A DNA stretch of 64,000 bases from Caulobacter sp. 602-1 (GTDB taxonomy: Bacteria; Pseudomonadota; Alphaproteobacteria; Caulobacterales; Caulobacteraceae). The notes beneath the pieces are model-generated. The model was not told the origin of the DNA, did no database searches, and saw nothing but the letters and a program-made list of their open reading frames with translations. Shown here in pieces: positions 19,924 through 29,631 of the stretch. Position numbers and translations under genes: made by a program. Numbering within the stretch: position 1 is the first letter of the stretch; each line of letters starts with the position of its first letter. The stretch is taken from contig NZ_RRYI01000009.1 of assembly GCF_003931565.1 (NCBI RefSeq), positions 62,001 to 126,000 on the forward strand. The letters run 5' to 3'.

Positions 19924-20205
19924 ATGGTCGAGACATCGGACGACGGCATCCTGGCCGAGTACATGGTCAGCTACTGGTCGATGAAGCACGAGAAGCTCGA
20001 CCGCCCGACCAAGCTTCTCGAGACCCTCTACATAACCGAGCGCTACCAGGCCGGCGAAAACCTTCGCGAGGCGCGTTCGGCCTATGACCACGCGATCTGG
20101 AACGGCGTGCCGGTGAGCGAGATGGATCGCCGCCTGGCCGAGCTCGACCAGTTCATGCGCGATCTCGTGCGCGAGCGCGCCGCCCAGTGGGGCCAGCCGC
20201 ACTAA
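19924..20205 (+). CDS. Small cytosolic protein of unknown function
   Basis: 93 residues with a good ribosome site (AAGGGAGACGG). No signal peptide or membrane segment. The sequence is helical and charged, with a repeated pattern LDRPTKLLETLY...ERYQAGENLREARSAYDHAI. I do not recognise the family. Its stop overlaps that of the convergent nucleoside hydrolase gene by 4 bases. The codon pattern matches neighbouring real genes. Confidence 0.75.
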   Translation: MVETSDDGILAEYMVSYWSMKHEKLDRPTKLLETLYITERYQAGENLREARSAYDHAIWNGVPVSEMDRRLAELDQFMRDLVRERAAQWGQPH

Positions 20206-21134
20206 GCGGCTTCGACGGCGCTCCAGCCGAACAGGCCGCCCAGGATCAGGCGCCTGACGGCGGCGACATCGAGGCTGGTGCAGACCTCGGCGTTGGGCGC
20301 GCCGTCGATGCGGTCGACGCGACCCAGGCGATCGCCGTCGACGACCACCCGCAGGCGCGCGGGCTGGAAGCTGAAGAGCTCGGGCGCGACCAGGCTGGCG
20401 GCGGCCACCGCGTCGTGCGGCCGGCAGCCCTCGCCGCCCCAGACCTGTTGATGAAAGGCGATATAGGGCCCGGCCGCCTTGGTCAGGCGCTGGGACAGCG
20501 GCGAGCCGCAACAGACCGCTCCCTTGGCCAGATCCTCGGCGGTGATCGACACCTGGTGGGTGACGTCCATCGGCATCAGACGCGGCATGACCCCGGCCTC
20601 CAGCGTCCGCTGCAGGGCTTCCGGATCGCTCCAGCTGTTGAAGTCGGCGCCGCCGGCGGCTTTGCCGGCCACCTCGAAGGCGCCGGCCATGATCGTAGGA
20701 CGCCAGTCGCGGAAGGCGGCGGGATCTTCCAGCAGGCCCTTGGCCAGGTTGGTCAGGGGACCGAGGAACAGGCCCGTAACCTTGCGGCGGGCGGCGAAGG
20801 CCAGGAAGTTGGCCGAATGGCCGCGCTCCAATTCGGGCAGTTTCCAGCGCTGCGAAAACCCCGCGCCATTCAGGCCGTCGATCCCGTGGGCCGGCCGCAT
20901 CCGCTCCACCCGGCGTCGAGCCAGGCCCGAGCCGGCGCCGATATAGACCTCGGCCCCGCAGCCGGCGAGACGCAGCACGCCCCGGGCGTTGGCGGCGGCC
21001 TGGTCGACATAGGTGTTGCCGAACACGGCCGAGACCGAGACCACGTCCACGGCCTGTCGCGCGCGGGCCAACAGCGCCAGCGCCAGGGCGTCGTCCACGC
21101 CGCAATCGGTGTCGATGTGAACCCGCAGGACCAT
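20202..21134 (-). CDS. Inosine-uridine-type nucleoside hydrolase
   Basis: 310 residues. The N-terminal calcium-binding signature is IDTDCGVDDALALALL, with Asp8, Asp10, Asp14 and Asp15 as expected. Further family segments are FLGPLTNLAK near residue 148, MAGAFEVAGK and DFNSWSDPEA. A late segment reads GCRPHDAVAAASLV, matching the conserved His-Asp pair that closes the active site. These enzymes cleave ribonucleosides into base and ribose for salvage. Convergent with the small upstream gene; monocistronic. Confidence 0.93.
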   Translation of the reverse strand: MVLRVHIDTDCGVDDALALALLARARQAVDVVSVSAVFGNTYVDQAAANARGVLRLAGCGAEVYIGAGSGLARRRVERMRPAHGIDGLNGAGFSQRWKLPELERGHSANFLAFAARRKVTGLFLGPLTNLAKGLLEDPAAFRDWRPTIMAGAFEVAGKAAGGADFNSWSDPEALQRTLEAGVMPRLMPMDVTHQVSITAEDLAKGAVCCGSPLSQRLTKAAGPYIAFHQQVWGGEGCRPHDAVAAASLVAPELFSFQPARLRVVVDGDRLGRVDRIDGAPNAEVCTSLDVAAVRRLILGGLFGWSAVEAA

Positions 21135-21193
21135 GCGACGCAGTCTAGCCGCGCGCCGTGACGAGGAGAAGGCGGCGGAGCGTAGTGAGCTCG

Positions 21194-22156
<963 letters not shown>

Positions 22157-22188
22157 CGGGGCCTCGTCGCTAGCAATACAAAGCAAGA

Positions 22189-22215
22189 CGGGGGAGGCCC
22201 GTCGGACCTCCCCCG
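22189..22215 (-). terminator. Terminator hairpin of yebC
   Basis: CGGGGGAGG (22189-22197) pairs with CCTCCCCCG (22207-22215). On the minus strand it follows the yebC stop by 7 bases; the downstream side reads TCTTGCTTTG. It separates yebC from purC. Confidence 0.65.
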
Positions 22216-22221
22216 GAAACA

Positions 22222-22977
22222 TCAACCCAGCTTGGCCAGGTCTTCGTCGCTGATGTCCTCGTTCGAGTAGACGTTCTGGACGTCGTCGTCGTCGTCCAGC
22301 AGGTCGAGCAGCTTCATCAGGGTGGCCGCCGAGTCGCCCGTGACCGGCACCTGCATCTTCGGACGCCAGGCGATCTTGGTGTTCGACGCCGCGCCGAACT
22401 TGGCTTCCAGGGCGGCGGCCACTTCGTTCAGGCTCTCGAAAGCGGTGTAGATGGTGTGCCCTTCGCCTTCCTCGCCCATGTCGGAGGTGACGTCGTCGGC
22501 GCCGGCCTCGATGGCGGCTTCCATCATGTCGTCTTCCGACGCGGCCTTGGCCGGGTAGGTGATCTGGCCGACGTGATCGAAGTTGAAGGTCACCGAGCCG
22601 GTGGCGCCCATGTTGCCGCCGACCTTGGTGAAGTACGAGCGGACATTGGCCGCGGCGCGGTTCTTGTTGTCGGTCAGCACCTCGACGATGATGCCGACGC
22701 CGCCGGCGGCGACGCCTTCGTAGCGGATTTCCGAGTAGTCGGCCGCGTCGCCCATCTGCGACTTCTTGATCGCGCGATCGATGACGTCCTTGGGCAGGCT
22801 TTCGGCCTTGGCGTTGTTAACGGCCAGGCGCAGGCGCGGGTTCATGGCCGGATCGGGCAGGCCGGTCTTGGCCGCGACGGTGATTTCCCGTGACAGCTTG
22901 GAGAACAGCTTGGAGCGCGCGGCGTCGGCGCGGCCCTTGCGGTGCATGATGTTCTTGAATTTCGAGTGGCCGGCCAT
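22222..22977 (-). CDS. yebC: YebC/TACO1-family transcription or translation regulator
   Basis: 251 residues, universal YebC start MAGHSKFKNIMHRKGRAD. Also seen: KLFSKLSREITVAAKTG, the central EIRYEGVAAGGVGIIVEVLTDNKNR region and the acidic DDDDDVQNVYSNEDI C-terminus. YebC-family proteins bind DNA in some reports and, in recent work, help ribosomes through proline-rich stalls. Monocistronic with its own terminator. Confidence 0.96.
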   Translation of the reverse strand: MAGHSKFKNIMHRKGRADAARSKLFSKLSREITVAAKTGLPDPAMNPRLRLAVNNAKAESLPKDVIDRAIKKSQMGDAADYSEIRYEGVAAGGVGIIVEVLTDNKNRAAANVRSYFTKVGGNMGATGSVTFNFDHVGQITYPAKAASEDDMMEAAIEAGADDVTSDMGEEGEGHTIYTAFESLNEVAAALEAKFGAASNTKIAWRPKMQVPVTGDSAATLMKLLDLLDDDDDVQNVYSNEDISDEDLAKLG

Positions 22978-23024
22978 TCGGAGGCTCTGTCTCTGGTCTG
23001 AAAAGTGGAGTGTGGGCGCTTCTA

Positions 23025-23088
23025 GCCCCCGGGGGCGGGCTTTGTCACCCCCAAGGGGGCCCGGCGAGGCTTGCGCTCCGCCAAGCCT
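23025..23088 (+). repeat. Cluster of three intergenic palindromes
   Basis: In the divergent gap between yebC and the GST gene lie GCCCCCGGGGGC (23025-23036), CCCCCAAGGGGG (23048-23059) and AGGCTTG/CAAGCCT (23067-23073 with 23082-23088). They resemble the dispersed GC-rich palindromes elsewhere in the window but are not copies of them. Confidence 0.5.
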
Positions 23089-23130
23089 AGATGATAGTTA
23101 GGCAACAACTTAAGTGTTAAAGAGCGACCG

Positions 23131-23796
23131 ATGAGCCTGACGCTACACGCCCACCCGCTGTCCTCGTTCTGCTGGAAGGTGCTGATCGGCCTCTACGAGA
23201 ACGACATCGCCTTCGAGAACGTGATGGTCAACCTGGGCGATCCGGCCGGGCGCGAGGCGTTCCTGAAGCTGTCGCCGATGGGCAAGATGCCCGCGCTGCG
23301 CGATCACCTCCGCGACGAGACGGTGCTGGAGACCAGCGTCATCCTCGACTATCTGGACCTGCGCTATCCGGGCCGCGTGCGGTTCGTGCCTCAGGACCCG
23401 GACCTGGCCTGGCGCACGCGGTTCTGGGATCGCTTCTTCGACCACTACATCCATCACCCGATGCAGCGCATCGTCGCCGATCGCATCCGGCCGGCGGAGG
23501 CGGGCAAGGACCCGTATGGCGTCCGAGAGTCCCACGCCCAGTTGGCCACGGCCTGCGATCACCTGGAAAAGCAACTGGCCGACGGCCGGAACTGGATGTG
23601 CGGCGACTTCGGCCTGGCCGACTGCGCGGCCATGCCGGCGCTGTTCTACGCCGACAAGGTCCAGCCGCCAGAAGCCCCATTCGGGGACCGCTGGCCGCTG
23701 GGCCTGGCCTATCTGGAGCGCCTGAAGAGCCGCCCCTCGGTCCAGCGCGTGCTGGCCGAGGCCGAGCCATTCTTCCGGTATTTTCCAGAGGCTTAG
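23131..23796 (+). CDS. Glutathione S-transferase
   Basis: 221 residues. The thioredoxin-like N-terminal domain has the usual GST opening (LTLHAHPLSSFCWKVLIGL), the cis-Pro segment GKMPALRD and the glutathione gamma-Glu contact VLETSVILDYLD. The C-terminal helical domain includes FGLADCAAMPALFYAD, the conserved N-capping motif. No operon partner; substrate unknown. Convergent with the YmdB-like gene, overlapping 4 bases at their stops. Confidence 0.92.
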   Translation: MSLTLHAHPLSSFCWKVLIGLYENDIAFENVMVNLGDPAGREAFLKLSPMGKMPALRDHLRDETVLETSVILDYLDLRYPGRVRFVPQDPDLAWRTRFWDRFFDHYIHHPMQRIVADRIRPAEAGKDPYGVRESHAQLATACDHLEKQLADGRNWMCGDFGLADCAAMPALFYADKVQPPEAPFGDRWPLGLAYLERLKSRPSVQRVLAEAEPFFRYFPEA

Positions 23797-24617
23797 GCGA
23801 CTTCCGGGATCGACGGCTGGAGCCGTCCGCCGACGCGGATCGGCTCGACACGCACCGCCAGGCCCGTGCGGTCGTCGGTCTCGACGAACACGCCGCACAC
23901 CGTCGCCGGCCCCGAGGCCGGCGTGTAGCGCCCGCCGCTGATCTTGGTGGTGAACCGGCGCAGAGGCTCTTCCTTCTGGTTGCCGATCACGCTGTCGTAG
24001 TCGGCGCAGGCGCCGGCGTCGGTCTGGTAGGCGGTGCCGCCCGGCAGCACCTGGCAGTCGGCCGTCGGGACGTGGGTGTGGGTGCCGACCACCAGCGAGG
24101 CGCGGCCGTCGCAATAGTGGCCCATGGCCATCTTCTCCGACGTCGCCTCGCAGTGCATGTCGACGATCACCGCGTCGGCCACCTGGCCCAGCGGAGCCTT
24201 GTCCAGCTCGCGGTCGGCGGCGGCGAACGGGTCGTCCATGGCGTCCATGTGGACACGGCCCAGCAGGTTGACGACGAACACGGTCTTGCCCGAATCCGTC
24301 TGGAACAGATGGCTGCCGCGCCCCGGGGCGTCCGACAGGATCGGATAGTTGGCCGGACGGATCAGACGCGGTTCGCGCACGATATAGGTCAGGGCCTCGC
24401 GCTGGTCCCAGCTGTGATTGCCCAGGGTCAGGCAGTCGGCGCCGGCCTCGAACAGCTCGCGAGCGGTGTTCTCGGTGATACCGAAGCCGGCGGCGGCGTT
24501 CTCGGCGTTGATGATCACGAACTCGAGCCCGAGACGGCGGCGAAGGTCGGGCAGATGGTCGGCCAGGCCGTCGCGGCCCGACTTGCCGACGACATCGCCG
24601 AAGAAGGCGAAACGCAT
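23793..24617 (-). CDS. YmdB-family metallophosphoesterase
   Basis: 274 residues (about 265 is usual). Dinuclear-metal motifs read in order: FFGDVVGKSGRDGL, NAENAAAGFG, LGNHSWDQREAL, DMHCEATSEKMAMG and VGTHTHVPTAD. The family hydrolyses 2',3'-cyclic nucleotides and other phosphodiesters in vitro. It lies 9 bases after the 5-formyl-THF cyclo-ligase gene in one transcription unit, a pairing common in alphaproteobacteria. Confidence 0.93.
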   Translation of the reverse strand: MRFAFFGDVVGKSGRDGLADHLPDLRRRLGLEFVIINAENAAAGFGITENTARELFEAGADCLTLGNHSWDQREALTYIVREPRLIRPANYPILSDAPGRGSHLFQTDSGKTVFVVNLLGRVHMDAMDDPFAAADRELDKAPLGQVADAVIVDMHCEATSEKMAMGHYCDGRASLVVGTHTHVPTADCQVLPGGTAYQTDAGACADYDSVIGNQKEEPLRRFTTKISGGRYTPASGPATVCGVFVETDDRTGLAVRVEPIRVGGRLQPSIPEVA

Positions 24618-24626
24618 CGAAAGTCC

Positions 24627-25247
24627 TTAAGGAGGGCCTGCGCGGCCCATGTCATTGACCGCGATATACTCTTTTTCGGTGAGAATGGCGTCCAACCTTT
24701 GATCGTGGGCCTCGTGCGGCAAATTCTCCACCTGCTGACCGCTGTAGGCGAGGCCCAGGACCATGACCCGCTTGCGGGCCCTGAGCGCCTCCAGCGCCCG
24801 GTCGTAGTAGCCGCCGCCTTGCCCCAGCCGCGTCCCGTCCAGCTGGAAAGCCAGCAGCGGGGTGACGACCAGATCCGGCGCCAGCGCCGGCTGCGTCGGC
24901 GGCGGACCGCGCAGGCCGATGGCGTCATGGACCAGCGGCTGTTTCGGATCCCAGAGGCGGAACACCATGCGGCCGGTGTCGGCGTCCTCGACGGCCGGCA
25001 GGGCCAGGGTCCAGCCGGCCTCGCGCATCTGGTCGGCCAGGATACGCGGCGACACTTCCGAGCCGAGGCCGTGATAGAGCGCGGCCACCTTGCCGGCGGG
25101 ATCGGGGAACAGCTTGGCCAGGGGCTCGCGAGCCACCTCGGCGATCATCCAATCGGCTTCGGGATGCTCGCGCGCCAGCTGCTTGCGCTGATTGCGAAGA
25201 AATACGCGCAGGGCCGTCTTGGCGGCGACGGGGTCGACGATGGTCAT
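24627..25247 (-). CDS. ygfA: 5-formyltetrahydrofolate cyclo-ligase
   Basis: 206 residues. It converts 5-formyl-THF to 5,10-methenyl-THF using ATP. Motifs: RVFLRNQRKQL (substrate-binding Arg/Lys region near residue 20), LVVTPLLAFQLDGTRLGQGGGYYDR read as LLAFQLDGTRLGQ and GGGYYDR, the ATP-binding signature near 140. It directly follows the predicted 6S RNA gene, the same arrangement known from many proteobacteria, where processing of a 6S-ygfA transcript is usual. Confidence 0.95.
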   Translation of the reverse strand: MTIVDPVAAKTALRVFLRNQRKQLAREHPEADWMIAEVAREPLAKLFPDPAGKVAALYHGLGSEVSPRILADQMREAGWTLALPAVEDADTGRMVFRLWDPKQPLVHDAIGLRGPPPTQPALAPDLVVTPLLAFQLDGTRLGQGGGYYDRALEALRARKRVMVLGLAYSGQQVENLPHEAHDQRLDAILTEKEYIAVNDMGRAGPP

Positions 25248-25271
25248 CGGCCGTTTATAGGGGAGAAAGGT

Positions 25272-25441
25272 GGCGGCGCCGCGAAGAACCGTGAAGACGT
25301 TTCAATCCACTCGAACCTGTCAGTAACAGGTGGGCCCCGTGTTCCCGCAGCCACGGCCACGGGAGGGAACAGGTCCCGATAGAGAGATTAAGGTCCCTGG
25401 GAATAGAAATCTTCGACGAGAGCCACAGCAAGACCCGCCGT
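25272..25441 (-). ncRNA. ssrS: 6S RNA (RNA polymerase regulator)
   Basis: A 170-base non-coding stretch just upstream of ygfA folds, on the minus strand, like 6S RNA. An outer stem includes CGU-GAAGA pairing with UCUUC-ACG. A large asymmetric bubble holds a small hairpin CCTGT-tactg-ACAGG on its 3' side. A long terminal arm pairs GGGACC-UGUUCCC with GGGAACA-C-GGGGCCC. A TATATT -10-like element sits just before the 5' end (25447-25452). 6S RNA binds housekeeping RNA polymerase in stationary phase. The call rests on structure by eye plus synteny with ygfA and zapA; ends are approximate to about 10 bases. Confidence 0.8.
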
Positions 25442-25500
25442 GGATCAATATAGGGGGTCGGGCGCCCCAGCGATAGAGGCGCCCGCGTCGCAAGCGACGA

Positions 25501-27471
25501 TCAGAGGCCCAGCGACGCCTTCAGGAAGGCGTCGGCCTTGGTCAGCATCTCGGTTCGCGCCGCGCTGTCGTCCAGCTGATGGTCCAGCCCCTTGAATTCG
25601 ACCAACTCGGCCTTGCGTCCCGCGTCGCGCAGCTTGCGCTCCATCAGCCGCGACTCGCCGATGCCGACATTGGCGTCGAGGTCGCCGTGGAACAGCAGCA
25701 CCGGCGCCTTGATGCGCGCGGCGTTCTGGGCGGGCGAACCCTCGACCACGTGCGGGCCCTTGCCGATGAATTCACTGACCTGGAGGTAGTTGGTGAAGTT
25801 CAGGGATTCCGCGCGCAGGGTCTCCAGATCGGTGACCGGCGCGATCGCCACGATGGCCTTGAAGAGGTCCGGATCCAGCACCGCCGACTGCAGCGCCGCG
25901 TATCCTCCGTACGACCAGCCGACGATGGCCAGCTTGCCCGGCGCGGCGATGCCCTGCTGGACGAGCCACCGGCCGCCGTCGTTCACGTCGCCGATCGCCG
26001 TGCGCCAGGACTGGAAGCCGTTCTTCTGGAACCAGTCCGCGCCATAGCCGCTGGAGCCGCGATAATTGGGCTGCAGCACGGCGTAGCCTTGGTGCGCGAA
26101 GAACTGAGCCAGCCAGTCGAAGCCCCATTCGTCGCGTGCGCCCGGGCCGCCGTGCGGCATGACGATCGCCGGCAGGTTCTTGCCGTCGCCGCCCGGTGGC
26201 AGGGTCAGGTAGCCGGGGATCTGCGTTCCGTCGGCGCCCGGGTAGGTCACCGGCTTCACCGTGGCCAGCTTGAACGTCTCAAGCTGGGGCCGGGCGGCGA
26301 TCAGCTCCCGCAGGTTCCGCGTCGCCTTGTCATAGAGATAGTAGAGGCCCGGATCGCTGTCACCGCCGGCGAACAGCAGCAGCTTCGACTCGTCGGCCGA
26401 GGCGTCGACGAAGGTGACGAGCCGCCCCGGCAACGCCTTGCCTAGCGCCAGGCCCAGCTTGCGCAGCTCGGGGTCGAAGAATTCCGTCTCGCGCTTGTCG
26501 GTGACGTAGGAGACCCCGACCACGCGGTTCTGGCGGCCGATCCGCACCAGCCCCGCGACATCGACATCCGGTCGCGCCAGCACCAGCTCGCGGTTCAGCG
26601 TCTCATCGAGCGTGATTTTGTAGAGCGCCTGGCGGCCGTCCTTGGCGTCGAAGCCATAGACGACGTTGAGCTCAGGATCGACGGCGTGGGGATTGAAGCC
26701 GCTATAGCCGGAGCCGCTCAGCGTCAGCTGGCCCAAGGGCGACCAGTCGCGGCGTTCGGGCTGGCGATAGAAATAGAGGATCTTGTCGCTGGCGTAGCCA
26801 GACGACCGCGTCGGCCGAACGCCCATCACCCGGACGGTCCCGCGCCCATCGCCGATATATTCGATGGCGTTGAGGTTTGGCTTCTCGACGGACCGGCGGG
26901 CCAGGGTCGTGGTGTCGATGCGATCGACGCCCAGCCCGTCGTCCTCGTTGGCCAGATGGGTGCCGGTGGAGCGCTCCGGTACATAGTCGCGGGTGATCAG
27001 AATTCCGCCTGGCGCGTCGTCGGTCGCCCAGTCGATCACCACGCCGCCGTTCTGCGACATCCGCAGCGATCGGTCGTTGGTCTGGGCGCTGAGCACCTTC
27101 AGGTCGCCGCCGTCGCTGTTGATCGCGATCAGGCGCGTGAAGCCCAGCCGATTCTGCGCGTCCCTCACGACGACATAGATTTGGCAGACCAGACGCGTGT
27201 TGGTCGACCAGCGGCAACCGGTCAGCCGTTCGGGGCTGCCGTTGGAGGCGAGGATCGCCTTGGGCGGGCCGGAAGCCGCCGTGTCGACAATCTCCAGGCG
27301 AACGCCGCGCCCGGCGGCCGGCACGACCATCGCCACCTTCTGTCCGTCCGGTGAAAGGCTGATCTGCTGGATGTACTCGCGCGCGCCGAACGCGGCGGGC
27401 GTATCGTCCGCCGCACGGGCTTGCCCGCTCAGGATCAGGCCAAGCAGCCCAAACACCGGAACCCATTTCAT
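25501..27471 (-). CDS. Secreted S9-family (prolyl oligopeptidase-like) peptidase
   Basis: 656 residues from ATG at 27471 with GCGAGG upstream. A signal peptide (MKWVPVFGLLGLILSGQARA) is followed by a beta-propeller-like N-terminal half and a C-terminal alpha/beta hydrolase. The triad is visible: Ser in GWSYGGYAAL, Asp in FHGDLDANVG and His in GLDHQLDD. The oxyanion segment is PNYRGSSGYG. Such enzymes trim peptides in the periplasm. It separates zapA from the 6S RNA and ygfA, which are neighbours in many other genomes. Confidence 0.93.
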   Translation of the reverse strand: MKWVPVFGLLGLILSGQARAADDTPAAFGAREYIQQISLSPDGQKVAMVVPAAGRGVRLEIVDTAASGPPKAILASNGSPERLTGCRWSTNTRLVCQIYVVVRDAQNRLGFTRLIAINSDGGDLKVLSAQTNDRSLRMSQNGGVVIDWATDDAPGGILITRDYVPERSTGTHLANEDDGLGVDRIDTTTLARRSVEKPNLNAIEYIGDGRGTVRVMGVRPTRSSGYASDKILYFYRQPERRDWSPLGQLTLSGSGYSGFNPHAVDPELNVVYGFDAKDGRQALYKITLDETLNRELVLARPDVDVAGLVRIGRQNRVVGVSYVTDKRETEFFDPELRKLGLALGKALPGRLVTFVDASADESKLLLFAGGDSDPGLYYLYDKATRNLRELIAARPQLETFKLATVKPVTYPGADGTQIPGYLTLPPGGDGKNLPAIVMPHGGPGARDEWGFDWLAQFFAHQGYAVLQPNYRGSSGYGADWFQKNGFQSWRTAIGDVNDGGRWLVQQGIAAPGKLAIVGWSYGGYAALQSAVLDPDLFKAIVAIAPVTDLETLRAESLNFTNYLQVSEFIGKGPHVVEGSPAQNAARIKAPVLLFHGDLDANVGIGESRLMERKLRDAGRKAELVEFKGLDHQLDDSAARTEMLTKADAFLKASLGL

Positions 27472-27550
27472 CGAAGCGCCTCGCAATCGTGCGCTCAACG
27501 ATAGGCTAGGCGCCCCGGAAAGAACAACCTTGAGCGCAGCCCGCCCCCCT

Positions 27551-27877
27551 CTAATCGGCCGCCAGCTTCTCGATCTTCTCCGCCGCCGCGTCGAGCGCGC
27601 GGATGGCCGCGATCTCGGCCTTCGTGCCCTCCTGATTCAGGCGGGCGATCTCGGCGTTGGCGTGGGCCAGGCGCAGCTTCATGTCCGACAGTTCGTCGGC
27701 CAGCAGCAGGGCGCCCATCAGGAAGAGCCGCGTCTCGCCCAACTGGCCGACGTCGGAGCTGACCTGGCGGACCTGGCGGTCGAACAGCCGCGCCAGTTCC
27801 GAGAGATGCGGCTCCTGGCCGTCCTCGCAGCCGACCATGTAGGGACGGCCGTTCACGTGGATGGTCACCTGGGCCAT
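27551..27877 (-). CDS. zapA: Cell division protein ZapA
   Basis: 108 residues. Opens MAQVTIHVNGRPYMVGCEDG, the ZapA beta-hairpin, with FLMGALLLADELSDMKLRLAHA in the helix and a C-terminal coiled coil from about 70 on. ZapA bundles FtsZ filaments. In Caulobacter it acts with ZauP, encoded directly upstream as it is here (3-base gap). The cluster context with 6S and ygfA supports the call. Confidence 0.93.
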   Translation of the reverse strand: MAQVTIHVNGRPYMVGCEDGQEPHLSELARLFDRQVRQVSSDVGQLGETRLFLMGALLLADELSDMKLRLAHANAEIARLNQEGTKAEIAAIRALDAAAEKIEKLAAD

Positions 27878-27880
27878 GCG

Positions 27881-28342
27881 TCAGGCCTCCCCCCGATCGC
27901 GGACTTTGGGATCGCTGACTTTGGGATCGTCCGCCTTGGGCGTGTCGAACAGGTCGTCGTCCTGCAGCGGCGCGACGGCGTCTTCGGCTTCGGCGTCGTC
28001 ATGCGCGTGGTCATCATTGGCCACGAACTCGTCGCCGAGCGCGGAACGGATCTCCGCGATGGCGCGGCCCAGGGCGGCGGAGGCCTGCTCGCCAGCTTCC
28101 TCCAGCGCCTTTTCACGTTCGCGGGCGGCTTCCAGGTCGGCGACCAGCCGAATGCGCTCTTCATCGTCGAAGAGGCTGGGTTCAGCGGGCGACGACGAGG
28201 CGACGGGAGCGGCGGCCGCCGCGGCGGCGATCGCGCGCTCGACCTCGGCGACCCTGGCCGCCTGGCGCTGCTCGAGCTGAGCCACCGCGCGCTCCAGACG
28301 GCGCACGGCCAGGTCGAGGGCCGTACCGTCGGCCGGGATCAT
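27881..28342 (-). CDS. zauP: Z-ring focusing coiled-coil protein ZauP
   Basis: 153 residues from ATG at 28342 (MIPADGTALDLAVRRLE). Longer in-frame starts lack a ribosome site. Two coiled-coil segments (about 10-45 and 60-100) flank an Ala-rich hinge. The C-terminus is acidic and ends in a short tandem repeat, DPKVSDPKVRD. Position upstream of zapA and the architecture match ZauP, the ZapA partner reported in Caulobacter. Assignment is by synteny and coiled-coil shape rather than by a distinctive motif. Confidence 0.8.
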   Translation of the reverse strand: MIPADGTALDLAVRRLERAVAQLEQRQAARVAEVERAIAAAAAAAPVASSSPAEPSLFDDEERIRLVADLEAAREREKALEEAGEQASAALGRAIAEIRSALGDEFVANDDHAHDDAEAEDAVAPLQDDDLFDTPKADDPKVSDPKVRDRGEA

Positions 28343-28556
28343 CGGCGATTTCCAATCATGCGACGCAACATATAGATGAGCCCCGTCTATGCCAGTCGTC
28401 AGGGCGACATTTGGGCGGCGCGGAGCCCATAGCAGCATTTACCGCGGCCGTGTCAGTTTCTAGGCCTTGACTCAGCGCCTTTCCCCCGCAAAACGCGCAC
28501 CCAAATAGGGAACGCCGATCGAACTCGATCGCGCGGTCATAACAGGAGAACGACCC

Positions 28557-29564
28557 ATGGCTATTCGCGTCGCCATCAACGGCTTCGGCCGCATCGGACG
28601 TCTGGTCCTGCGCTCCATCGCCGAGCATGGCCGCCGCGACATCGAGGTCGTCTCCATCAACGACCTCGGCCCGGTCGAGACCAACGCCCACCTGCTGCGC
28701 TACGACAGCGTTCACGGCCGCTTCCCGGGCGTGGTCACCTCGGGCGAGGACTGGATCGATGTCGGCATGGGCAAGATCAAGGTCACGGCGATCCGTGATC
28801 CCAAGGACCTGCCGCACAAGGAACTCAACGTCGACATCGCGTTCGAGTGCACCGGCATCTTCACCGCCCGCGACAAGGCCGCCCTGCACCTGGAAGCCGG
28901 CGCCAAGCGCGTGCTGGTCTCGGCTCCCGCCGACGGCGCCGACAAGACCATCGTCTACAAGGTCAACCACGAGACCCTGACCGCCGACGACATCGTCGTC
29001 TCGAACGGTTCGTGCACCACCAACGCCCTGGCCCCGGTCGCCAAGGTCCTGCACGACCTAGTCGGCATCGAGCGTGGCTACATGACCACGATCCACAGCT
29101 ATACCGGCGACCAGCCGACGCTGGACACCATGCACAAGGACCTCTACCGCGCCCGCGCCGCGGCCCTGAGCATGATCCCGACCTCGACCGGCGCCGCCAA
29201 GGCCCTGGGCCTTGTCCTACCGGCCCTGAAGGGCAAGCTCGACGGCAGCTCGATCCGCGTCCCGACCCCGAACGTCTCGGTCATCGACCTGAAGGTCGTG
29301 CCGACGCGCGACACCACGGCCGCCGAGGTCAACGCCGCCCTGCAGGCCGCCGCCGACGGTCCGATGAAGGGCGTGCTGTTCACGACCACCGACCCGCTGG
29401 TCTCGTCGGACCTGAACCACATCGCCGCCAGCTCGACGGCCGCCCTGCCCCAGACCCAGGTCATCGAGGGCAAGCTGGTCCGCGTGCTCAGCTGGTACGA
29501 CAACGAATGGGGCTTCGCGACCCGCATGAGCGACACCGCTCTCGAGATGGCGAAGTTCCTGTAA
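28557..29564 (+). CDS. gap: Glyceraldehyde-3-phosphate dehydrogenase
   Basis: 335 residues. NAD-binding opening INGFGRIGRLVLRSI, catalytic Cys153 in SNGSCTTNALAP, conserved RARAAALSMIPTSTGAAKA and C-terminal SWYDNEWGFATRM. The strong ribosome site is CAGGAGAACG. Upstream, a TTGACT element (with a GACTC CcrM site) and a CGATCG-AACT-CGATCG palindrome lie in the 214-base gap from zauP and may be regulatory. Followed by an intrinsic terminator and then pgk and fba, making a glycolytic/gluconeogenic block. Confidence 0.98.
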   Translation: MAIRVAINGFGRIGRLVLRSIAEHGRRDIEVVSINDLGPVETNAHLLRYDSVHGRFPGVVTSGEDWIDVGMGKIKVTAIRDPKDLPHKELNVDIAFECTGIFTARDKAALHLEAGAKRVLVSAPADGADKTIVYKVNHETLTADDIVVSNGSCTTNALAPVAKVLHDLVGIERGYMTTIHSYTGDQPTLDTMHKDLYRARAAALSMIPTSTGAAKALGLVLPALKGKLDGSSIRVPTPNVSVIDLKVVPTRDTTAAEVNAALQAAADGPMKGVLFTTTDPLVSSDLNHIAASSTAALPQTQVIEGKLVRVLSWYDNEWGFATRMSDTALEMAKFL

Positions 29565-29576
29565 GGAACCGACCAG

Positions 29577-29605
29577 CCCCCGTCCTTTTCGAAGGGCGGG
29601 GGTTT
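29577..29605 (+). terminator. Intrinsic terminator of gap
   Basis: CCCCCG-TCCTT and AAGGG-CGGGGG pair across a TTCG loop and run into TTTT. It lies 12 bases after the gap stop. Confidence 0.85.
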
Positions 29606-29631
29606 TCGCTGACCGCAACCGAAAGGGATCG

